DNA of 64,000 nt, taken from CADEDH01 sp039201605 (GTDB lineage Bacteria > Actinomycetota > Acidimicrobiia > Acidimicrobiales > SZUA-35). The notes beneath the pieces are model-generated. The model searched no databases. It saw only the letters and a list, made by a program, of their open reading frames with translations, and had not been told where the DNA came from. Positions 57,926-64,000 of this stretch are shown one piece after another (the stretch's first letter is position 1; every line of letters begins with the position of its first letter). The stretch spans positions 1-64,000 of the forward strand of contig JBCCRO010000025.1 in assembly GCA_039201605.1 (NCBI GenBank), in the 5' to 3' direction. The translations under genes were made by a program, and so were the position numbers.

Positions 57926-58939
57926 GTGCTCGGGCGGGGTGCGACGGGGCGGCGGCTCGACGTGGTGGATACGCCCACCCTCGCCGCAGCCGTTGCGCTG
58001 GTCATGGCCGCCCTTCTCCTCGCCACCGGCTGCACGCTGACGGTCGAGTCGAGCGACACCGACGACGGCGTCGATGTCGGCGTCGACCTCGGCGAGACCG
58101 GTGAGGAGCCGGGCGCCGGCGACAGCCCCGACGCTGACTCATCGGCAGGCGGCGCCTTGGCCCCGCCTGCGGCCGAGGCGGAGGATCGGGTGCCGGTCGA
58201 CCCGCCGCAGGGGGCCGAACCGGTCACCATCGATCGGGTGATCGACGGCGATTCGCTCGAGGTGAGCCTGGCCGACGGGTCGCCGGCGGAGGTGCGCATG
58301 GAGGGCATCAACGCCCCCGAGCTCAATGCCATCGCCGGGGGCCGGACCTGTGCCGGGGAGGCGGCGCGAGCCGAACTGACGGCGCTGCTGTCGGTGGGGG
58401 AGGTGACGCTGACCGGTGAGGAGTTCGACCGCTTCGATCGGCTGCTGGCCCGCCTCCACGTGGACGGGCACCCGGTCGAGCTCGATCTGATCGCCGCCGG
58501 CTGGGCTCTGGCCCTGTGGTCGGCCGAGGATCCCGCTGCCACCGCCGCCATGTTCGCCGCCGCCGAGGCCGGCCGGGGTTGGTGGGGCGACGGGTGCGGC
58601 CCGCCGGCGGCCGACGCCCTCGCCATCGGGGCCACCCAGGCCAACGCCCCCGGCGATGACCGGGAGAACCTCGACCAGGAGTGGGTCGAGCTGGTGAACG
58701 AGGGGGACACCGCCGTCGACCTGTCCGGTTGGGTGCTGCGGGATGAGACCACCAGCAACCGGTTTCTGCTCGATGGCGTCACCATCGATCCGGGTGAGAC
58801 CCTCCGGGTGGTGACGGGTCGGGGCGGCGGCGACGTCGAGCTGGGCGAGGACTTCCCGGTGTGGTCGAACAACGGCGAAACCGTGCTCCTCGTCGACCCC
58901 GAAGGGGTCATCGCCGCCTGGGCCTTCCTCGGCGGCTGA
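57926..58939 (+). CDS. Lipoprotein with thermonuclease-like and lamin-tail domains
   Basis: The 337-residue protein starts with an arginine-bearing n-region, a hydrophobic stretch and a lipobox (LLATGC). An acidic Asp/Gly/Glu linker leads to a staphylococcal-nuclease-like domain (about 95-205; VIDGDSLEVSLADG, RMEGINAPEL, DRFDRLLARLHVDG), followed by a lamin-tail (LTD) beta-sandwich (about 225-335; DQEWVELVNEGDTAVDLSGWVLRD). The SNase domain cuts DNA or RNA with Ca2+; LTD is common on secreted bacterial nucleases. It should be a surface-anchored nuclease. GTG 57926 is five bases after pyrC; the in-frame start at 57899 lies inside pyrC. Confidence 0.82.
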   Translation: MLGRGATGRRLDVVDTPTLAAAVALVMAALLLATGCTLTVESSDTDDGVDVGVDLGETGEEPGAGDSPDADSSAGGALAPPAAEAEDRVPVDPPQGAEPVTIDRVIDGDSLEVSLADGSPAEVRMEGINAPELNAIAGGRTCAGEAARAELTALLSVGEVTLTGEEFDRFDRLLARLHVDGHPVELDLIAAGWALALWSAEDPAATAAMFAAAEAGRGWWGDGCGPPAADALAIGATQANAPGDDRENLDQEWVELVNEGDTAVDLSGWVLRDETTSNRFLLDGVTIDPGETLRVVTGRGGGDVELGEDFPVWSNNGETVLLVDPEGVIAAWAFLGG

Positions 58940-59042
58940 GCGCCGCCGCCGTCGGCAACGGTGGCCGCCATCTGGTCGGCCCGGCGGCCGGTCTGCGGGC
59001 GGTGCTTGCCCCGGTCGGGCCCGGGGCGGAAGGATGTCGGCC

Positions 59043-60704
59043 ATGGAGTACTACGACCTCGGTTCCTATCGGCGCACGGTGACGACGGACGTGGCCGACG
59101 CCCAGCTCTGGTTCGACCGGGGCCTCAACTGGCTCTACGCCTTCAACCACGCCGAGTCGTTGGCCTGCTTCGAGCGGGCGATCGAGGCCGATGGCTCGTG
59201 CGCCATGGCCCACTGGGGGCGGGCGATGGCCATCGGCCCCAACTACAACCTGCCGTGGCACCTGATGGACCGGCGGACCCGGACCCGGGCCCTGGCCACC
59301 GCTCACGAGGCCACCACCACCGCCCTCGGTCTACTCGATGGCGTTGCCGACTTCGAGCGCGATCTCATCGAGGCGTTGCCCGCCCGGTACCCCCGGGCCG
59401 AGCTCCCGGAGGAGACCCGGGAGATGAGCGACTGGAATCCGGCTTTCACCGAGGCCATGGCCGCGGTGTACGACCGGCACGGTGATGATCTCGACGTGGT
59501 CGCGGTCTACGTCGACGCCATGATGAACGAGACCCCGTGGCAGATGTGGGACCTGGTCACCGGTGAGCCGGCGGAGGGGGCGAAGACGGTGCTGGCCCGC
59601 TCGGTGTTGGAGGCGGCCCAGGCCGATCCCGCCTACTGGGACCATCCCGGCTCGCTCCATCTCTACGTTCACCTGATGGAGATGTCGCCCCGGCCGGAGC
59701 TCGGTCTGCGGTCGGGGGATCGGCTGCGGCGCCTGGTGCCCGACGGCGGTCATCTCATCCACATGCCCACCCACCTCGACGTGCTGTGCGGCAACTACCA
59801 CGATGTCGTGGCCTGGAACACCGAGGCCATGCGGGCCGACAGGCGTTGGCTCGACCGGGAGGGGCTCTACAACGTCTACACCCTCTATCGGAACCACAAC
59901 ACCCACTTCCTGATCTACGGTGCGCTGTTCCTCGGGCAGTACGCCACGGCCCTGGCCGCCGCCGAGGAACTGATCGAGCAGATCCCCGAGGACTTCCTGC
60001 GGGTGGAGTCGCCGCCGTTCGCCGACGCCGCCGAGGGGTTCGTGGCCATGAAGCAGCACGTCTTCGTCCGGTTCGGCAAGTGGCGGGAGATCATCGACCA
60101 GGATCTGCCCGAGGATCAGGAGCTGTACTGCGCCACCACCGCCATCATGCTCTACGCCAAGACGGTGGCCCACGCCGCCCTGGGGGAGGTGGCGGAGGCC
60201 GAGACGTCGCAGGAGGCCTTCCTCGCCGCTCGTGACCGGGTGCCCGACAGCCGTCGGGTCCACAACAACACCGTCCTCGATCTACTCCAGGTGGCCGAGG
60301 CCATGATCGACGGCGAGCTCGCCTATCGGAAGGGCGATCACGAGCGGGCCTTCGACCACCTGCGCGAGGCGATCCGACGGGAGGACGCCCTGCCCTACGA
60401 CGAGCCGTGGGGATGGATGCAGCCGACCCGGCACGCCCTCGGCGCGCTGCTCCTGGAGCAGGGGCGCCACGAGGAGGCCGAGGCGGTGTATCGGGCCGAC
60501 CTCGGTCTCGACGACTCGATCAACCGGACCGCCCAGCACCCCAACAACCTGTGGGCTCTGCACGGACTGCTCGAATGCCTGGAGCAGCGGGGTGAGACCG
60601 TGGAGGCGTCCCACATCCGCCAGCAGCTGGAGCTGGCCAAGGCCCGCGCCGACGTGGAGATCAAGGCCAGCTGCTACTGCCACCAGGCGGCCATGACGGC
60701 CTGA
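59043..60704 (+). CDS. TPR-repeat protein
   Basis: The 553-residue cytosolic protein consists mainly of tetratricopeptide-like helical pairs, for example near the N-terminus (FDRGLNWLYAFNHAESLACFERAIEADGSCAMAHWGRAMAIGPN) and C-terminus (ALGALLLEQGRHEEAEAVYRADLGLD). It ends with a CYCHQAA segment that might bind metal. The family of about 550-residue tetratricopeptide proteins with HW and HLMEMSPRPELGL signatures occurs widely, with no known enzyme activity. GGAAGG nine bases before ATG 59043 supports this start over ATG 59034. Confidence 0.8.
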   Translation: MEYYDLGSYRRTVTTDVADAQLWFDRGLNWLYAFNHAESLACFERAIEADGSCAMAHWGRAMAIGPNYNLPWHLMDRRTRTRALATAHEATTTALGLLDGVADFERDLIEALPARYPRAELPEETREMSDWNPAFTEAMAAVYDRHGDDLDVVAVYVDAMMNETPWQMWDLVTGEPAEGAKTVLARSVLEAAQADPAYWDHPGSLHLYVHLMEMSPRPELGLRSGDRLRRLVPDGGHLIHMPTHLDVLCGNYHDVVAWNTEAMRADRRWLDREGLYNVYTLYRNHNTHFLIYGALFLGQYATALAAAEELIEQIPEDFLRVESPPFADAAEGFVAMKQHVFVRFGKWREIIDQDLPEDQELYCATTAIMLYAKTVAHAALGEVAEAETSQEAFLAARDRVPDSRRVHNNTVLDLLQVAEAMIDGELAYRKGDHERAFDHLREAIRREDALPYDEPWGWMQPTRHALGALLLEQGRHEEAEAVYRADLGLDDSINRTAQHPNNLWALHGLLECLEQRGETVEASHIRQQLELAKARADVEIKASCYCHQAAMTA

Positions 60705-60755
60705 GCCCATCAGCGTCCGTCGCTCGCTCGCTGACCGGAGGCGCAGCGTGTCCAA

Positions 60756-60778
60756 ACCTCCTGCGTCGGGGCGACAAC
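60756..60778. repeat. Single copy of the 23-base motif (left-arm type)
   Basis: The segment reads ACCTCCTGCGTCGGGG then CGACAAC, two differences from the consensus left arm. It lies 52 bases after the TPR-protein stop. No right arm is seen 27 bases downstream. Confidence 0.55.
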
Positions 60779-60970
60779 CGCCGTCACCACACCGGCAGGC
60801 CGACCCGTCTCGTCGTTCGCTGCGCTCGGGTGCGGGTGCGGGTCCGTGTTCGTCGCTGCGTCGTGCGGCGCGGGGACGGGGCCGCAGCGGTGGAGCGTCC
60901 CAGGGGCGGTCGCGGTGATGCCGGGTGTCGGTGGAACCGGCTGCGGGGCCCGGAGCGGTGAGTTCCGATC

Positions 60971-61043
60971 ACCTTCCGCGTCGGAGCGACAACAGGGGGG
61001 CCGCACAACCCGAATCCGCCGTTGTCGCTCCGACGCGGGAGGT
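60971..61043. repeat. 73-base inverted-repeat element, copy 2
   Basis: The left arm at 60971-60993 (ACCTTCCGCG..GCGACAAC) and the right arm at 61021-61043 (GTTGTCGCTC..CGGGAGGT) are inverted copies matching at 22 of 23 positions, with a 27-base spacer. It is the best preserved member of the family and would form a very stable hairpin. Confidence 0.7.
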
Positions 61044-61149
61044 GCCGGGAGTCTGCGCCTGGAGCGAGGGTCGGGGTCGGGCCGCCTTGGTGGGCGCGGA
61101 GGCCGGGGCGCTGCTGAGTGATCCCAAGGGGCGCCGGGCGGCGCGACCT

Positions 61150-61174
61150 GGTCTGGTCTGGTCTGGTCTGGTCT
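61150..61174 (+). repeat. GGTCT tandem repeat, five copies
   Basis: Five exact copies of a five-base unit lie just before the motif at 61183. The run is not inside a gene; the nearest gene end is the sulfatase stop at 61260. Confidence 0.8.
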
Positions 61175-61182
61175 GGGAGAGG

Positions 61183-61205
61183 GTTGTCGCTCTGACGCGG
61201 GAGGT
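61183..61205. repeat. Single copy of the 23-base motif (right-arm type)
   Basis: The segment reads GTTGTCGCTCTGACG then CGGGAGGT, one difference from the right arm at 61021. The pentamer repeat occupies the place where a spacer and left arm would be. Confidence 0.6.
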
Positions 61206-61259
61206 TGGCGATGTGGCCGCCTGCGCCGGGCGACCGGGTGGCGGTGGGGAGCCGGGGAA

Positions 61260-62675
61260 CTAGAGACCGGGGTAGGGGGTGTCGCCGACCTCGGCTTGGA
61301 GGCGGTCGAGCTCGGCCCGCAGTTCGTCCCGAATCGGGGCGTAGGCCGGGTCGTCGACCACGTTGTCGATCTCGTACGGATCCTTCTCGAGATCGAACAA
61401 CTCCCACTCCACCGGGTCGACGGGGCCGTGCGCCCCGGGCTGGTCGAGTGGGTCGTTGTAGTAGCAGATCAGCTTGTGCCGCCGGGTCCGAACGCCGTAG
61501 TGCGCAGGGCACAGGTGGGCGCCGTCCCGGTGCATCCAGTACCGGTAGTACATCGACCGGGGCCAGTCGTCGGGCCGCTCGCCACGCAGCAGCGGTGCGA
61601 ACGAGCGCCCCTGCACCTCGGGTGGGATGGTGGAGCCGGCGAGGTCGAGGAAGGTGGCGGCGAAGTCGACGTTGGTCACGATCTCAGCACACACCCCTGC
61701 CGGTTCGACCGCCCGCGGATAGCGGAGCAGGAACGGCATCCGCAGCGACTCCTCGTACATCAGTCGCTTGTCGAACCAGCCGTGATCCCCGAGGAAGAAG
61801 CCCTGATCCGAGGTGTACACCACGATCGTGTCGTCGCCGACGCCCTCGTCGTCGAGCCGGTCGAGCAGGCGACCGACGCCCTCGTCGATGGCGGCCACCA
61901 CCCGCAGGTAGTCCTTGATGTAGCGCTGGTACCGCCAGGCGATCTCCTCGTCGAGGCTCAGCCCTTCGGGCACCGTCGACTTCAGATCGACGACCGGGTC
62001 GAGGTCCATCATCCGCATCTTCACCGCCTGGATGACGGCGGCCCGGCCGGCCAGGTCGTCGGTGAACGTGTGGGGCTCGGGGATGTCGATGTCGTCGTAG
62101 AGGGTGAAGTGACGGCGGCTCGGCTCCCAACTGCGGTGCGGCGCCTTGTGATGGCAGAACAGGGCGAAGGGCCGATCGCGATCCCGTTCGTCGAGCCAGT
62201 CGATGCAGTCGTCGGTGATCAGGTCGGTCACGTACCCGCCACGCTCCACCACCTTGCCGCCCGGTTCCAGCATGACCGGGTTGTGGTAGTGGCCCTGACC
62301 GGGGAGGATCCGCCAGTGGTCGAACCCCGCCGGGTCGACGCCGGGCCCGTGGCCGAGATGCCACTTGCCGATCAGGGCCGTCTGATAGCCGTCGTTCCGC
62401 AACTGCTGGGGGAAGGTCCACAGCGAGTTGTCCAGTGGGGTGTCGAGGGTGGTGACCCCGTTGCGGTGGTTGTAGGTACCGGTGAGGATGGCGGCCCGAC
62501 TCGGCGCACAGATCGAGTTTGTGCAGAAGGCGTTGTCGAACCGCATACCGCCCTCGGCGATACGGTCGAGCTGGGGCGTGGTGTTGATCCGGCTCCCGTA
62601 GGCCGACAGCGCATGGGCGGCGTGGTCGTCGCTCATGATGAACAGCAGGTTGGGCCGGGGGGCGTCGGCGGTCAT
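61260..62675 (-). CDS. Sulfatase (formylglycine-dependent type I)
   Basis: The 471-residue enzyme has the sulfatase signature CAPSRAAILTG with Cys56, which must be converted to formylglycine to be active. It also has metal-site residues in IMSDDHAA (Asp16, Asp17) and VVYTSDQGFFLGDHGWFDKRLMYEE, plus KWHLGH. There is no signal peptide, so it is probably cytoplasmic, unlike many choline- or glycan-sulfatases. It hydrolyses a sulfate ester (or phosphonate monoester) of unknown identity. No formylglycine-generating enzyme gene lies in the window. The start is ATG 62675, 13 bases after the stop of the membrane-protein gene upstream, so they may be one operon. Confidence 0.92.
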   Translation of the reverse strand: MTADAPRPNLLFIMSDDHAAHALSAYGSRINTTPQLDRIAEGGMRFDNAFCTNSICAPSRAAILTGTYNHRNGVTTLDTPLDNSLWTFPQQLRNDGYQTALIGKWHLGHGPGVDPAGFDHWRILPGQGHYHNPVMLEPGGKVVERGGYVTDLITDDCIDWLDERDRDRPFALFCHHKAPHRSWEPSRRHFTLYDDIDIPEPHTFTDDLAGRAAVIQAVKMRMMDLDPVVDLKSTVPEGLSLDEEIAWRYQRYIKDYLRVVAAIDEGVGRLLDRLDDEGVGDDTIVVYTSDQGFFLGDHGWFDKRLMYEESLRMPFLLRYPRAVEPAGVCAEIVTNVDFAATFLDLAGSTIPPEVQGRSFAPLLRGERPDDWPRSMYYRYWMHRDGAHLCPAHYGVRTRRHKLICYYNDPLDQPGAHGPVDPVEWELFDLEKDPYEIDNVVDDPAYAPIRDELRAELDRLQAEVGDTPYPGL

Positions 62676-62688
62676 CGTGCGGTTCCGA

Positions 62689-63546
62689 TCATTCGGCCAA
62701 CCAGGCCAAGGCCAGCCCGACGGGGATCACGACCCACGGCAGGAACGTCAGGATCAGGGCGACGAGGGCGATGACCCGGGCCTGATCGCGGGGCGGCTCC
62801 CCACAGCGGCCGATCGTCTGCCACAGGGCGTCGAGCGGCGGCCCGGTGGTGAGCCGGATGCGGCGCCGGGCCACGGCCGCCCCGCGCAGGATCACCCAGG
62901 CCACGCCGGCGATCAGCAGCCCCAGGATCACGGTGGCCAGGATCCGACTCCACAGCGAACTCAACGCCGTGGTCACGGCGGTGGCGGCGAACTGGAACAG
63001 GGTGGACAGCACCGCACCACCGACGAGGAAGGTGGGGATGCCGAGCGGGTTGCGCTTGAACCCCGGGGTGAGGCGCTGCATGTGGATGCGGGCCCGGGTC
63101 AACAGCCGTCGCTGTGGATCGTCGTGGGCGGCGTTGGCCTCCCGGCGGGCGTAGAGCCACAGCATCCGGTCGGCCACCCTCGACTGGTAGCTGCGGACGA
63201 TGAAGTGGGCCACCTGCTGCACGAGGAAGGCGGCGATCGGGCCGATCGGACCCAGCCCCCGCACCCGCACGCCGCGGGCCCCGTTGCGGTCGAGGACCTC
63301 CAGCGCCCGTATGGCCAGGGCGTGGGCCTCGGGAAACCGATCCGGGTGGCCCAGAGGGCGAGGGGCCGACAGCTCCAGCAGGATGTCGCGGTCGACGTCG
63401 TCCTGGGCCCCGAGGGCGTCGAGGATGGCCCCGGCCGCCTCGGCGTCGTTCTTCCGAAACGCCTGGAACGCCCCGAACTTCTCGTCGAGCTCGTCGAGCA
63501 CCAGGCTCTTGTCGGTCCCCTCGGTCACCTCGGTCTGCTCGGCCAC
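62689..63546 (-). CDS. Membrane protein of unknown function, 285 aa
   Basis: A hydrophilic helical N-terminal half (residues 1-130, DELDEKFGAFQAFRKNDAEAAGAILDALG) is followed by three or four membrane helices (about 85-105, 160-185, 200-222, and 262-282). No family was recognised. GTG 63546 has GGGAGGAG about four bases upstream. It lies directly before the sulfatase gene and is divergent from the VOC-family gene. Confidence 0.65.
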   Translation of the reverse strand: MAEQTEVTEGTDKSLVLDELDEKFGAFQAFRKNDAEAAGAILDALGAQDDVDRDILLELSAPRPLGHPDRFPEAHALAIRALEVLDRNGARGVRVRGLGPIGPIAAFLVQQVAHFIVRSYQSRVADRMLWLYARREANAAHDDPQRRLLTRARIHMQRLTPGFKRNPLGIPTFLVGGAVLSTLFQFAATAVTTALSSLWSRILATVILGLLIAGVAWVILRGAAVARRRIRLTTGPPLDALWQTIGRCGEPPRDQARVIALVALILTFLPWVVIPVGLALAWLAE

Positions 63547-63645
63547 GCCACTCCTCCCACCGTGGACCGGTCCCTCGGTCGGGGGTCTCTTCTCGGCAGG
63601 GCGTAACCTTAGGGCACGACTCCTTACGGGTGAAGAGGTGACCCC

Positions 63646-64000
63646 ATGGCCCATGGCGCAGACATCGATCGCACCGCTGAGTGGGATGAACTCCGCACCC
63701 AGCACCTCCGCGAGCGGGACGACCGCCCGCCGTCGACGGCCCGCGGCGTCCACCACATCGCCCTGCTGTCCTCCGACGTCGAGCGGACGATCGCGTTCTA
63801 CCAGGGCCTGCTCGAATTCCCCCTGACCGAGCTGTTCGAGAACCGCGACTACCAGGGTTCGACCCACTTCTTCTTCGACATCGGCAACGGCAACTCGCTG
63901 GCCTTCTTCGACTTCCCCGGTCTCGACCTCGGGCCCTACGCCGAGGTGTTGGGCAGCCTGCACCACCTGGCGATCTCGGTCGAGCCCACCGCCTGGGAGC
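63646..64000 (+). CDS. VOC (glyoxalase/bleomycin-resistance) family protein, 5' part
   Basis: The gene runs off the right edge after 118 codons. After a charged leader of about 35 residues, the vicinal-oxygen-chelate pattern appears: GVHHIALLSSDVERTIAFYQGLLEFPLTELFENRDYQGSTHFFFDIGNG. This is the first beta-alpha-beta-beta-beta module with the metal His in HHIAL. A second HHLAISV at residue ~108 marks the next module. VOC proteins include glyoxalases, dioxygenases and epimerases. ATG 63646 has GAGG upstream, and TAACCT at 63604-63609 is a possible -10 element. Function needs the missing 3' part. Confidence 0.8.
   Translation, partial: MAHGADIDRTAEWDELRTQHLRERDDRPPSTARGVHHIALLSSDVERTIAFYQGLLEFPLTELFENRDYQGSTHFFFDIGNGNSLAFFDFPGLDLGPYAEVLGSLHHLAISVEPTAWE

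Larger units (their letters stand above)
60705..61259. other. Repeat-rich intergenic region before the sulfatase gene
   Basis: No gene is supported in these 555 bases. They hold four arms of the 23-base motif (60756-60778, 60971-60993, 61021-61043, 61183-61205) and a five-copy GGTCT tandem repeat. Apparent reading frames through the region are translations of the repeats. Confidence 0.55.

Noticed and set aside
61150..61174. Phase-variable tract (GGTCT x5)
   Set aside because: The repeat lies outside any supported gene and about 1.5 kb from the sulfatase start, so a coding switch is not supported.
15393..61205. CRISPR array built from the 23-base motifs
   Set aside because: The motifs are inverted rather than direct, too few, not regularly spaced in series, and no cas gene is present.

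Overview
The window is 64 kb of high-GC DNA with strong G/C bias at third codon positions and many GTG starts. Several genes have a TAnnnT -10 hexamer only 7-8 bases before the start codon, which suggests leaderless mRNAs. Together with F420-type enzymes (a PPOX-class protein and an LLM-class protein), DUF2510, DUF2786 and a two-winged Lhr helicase, this points to an actinobacterium (Actinomycetota). I favour the class Acidimicrobiia, but that placement is inference. No tRNA, rRNA, CRISPR array, complete insertion sequence or phage gene was recognised.

Layout. (1) Positions 1-7,190 look like an accessory or decaying segment. Codon bias is weaker, intergenic gaps are wide, and there are small unknown proteins, two lipoproteins, an MFS exporter, an apparently frameshifted DUF1992 gene, an ECF-like sigma factor with a single-pass membrane partner, and two families of dispersed repeats. 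(2) 7,190-14,605: an acyl-CoA dehydrogenase, then a complete dipeptide-type ABC importer operon (lipoprotein binding protein, two permeases, and a fused double ATPase) with a strong hairpin after the binding protein. (3) 14,602-29,514: an Lhr-type helicase, an Eis-like acetyltransferase, a double-GAF protein, two F420-type enzymes (one fused to a P-loop kinase domain), an AEC transporter, a sugar-lactone oxidase, an Ldh-type dehydrogenase and HisC. (4) 29,600-33,557: a PadR-controlled ABC efflux operon with its palindromic operator inside the promoter. (5) 33,613-36,372: a threonine/serine dehydratase, a zinc-type alcohol dehydrogenase and an unknown protein.

(6) 36,446-44,361 is a divergent uptake locus. 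On the minus strand a LytTR response regulator, a small membrane subunit, a sodium:solute symporter and a LytS-like kinase overlap end to start. On the plus strand is a three-gene TRAP importer. The shared intergenic region carries three CTAAGC-type sites, so the two-component system probably controls one or both transporters for an unknown, perhaps carboxylate, substrate. (7) 44,393-64,000: a Ca2+/cation antiporter, pyruvate phosphate dikinase, a divergent haem/iron pair (DUF2470-SIP reductase and an IsdG/MhuD-like monooxygenase with a His/Gly/Glu-rich loop), DUF2786, an amidase, an SDR, PolX, an AhpD-like protein, dihydroorotase, a nuclease-LTD lipoprotein, a TPR protein, a sulfatase, a membrane protein, and the start of a VOC-fold gene.

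The most unusual non-coding signal is a family of 23-base motifs. Two places carry them as inverted pairs with exactly 27-base spacers (15,393-15,465 and 60,971-61,043), and single copies lie nearby. Among proteins, the kinase-LLM fusion, the haem pair and the symporter/TRAP regulatory locus are the best candidates for follow-up.
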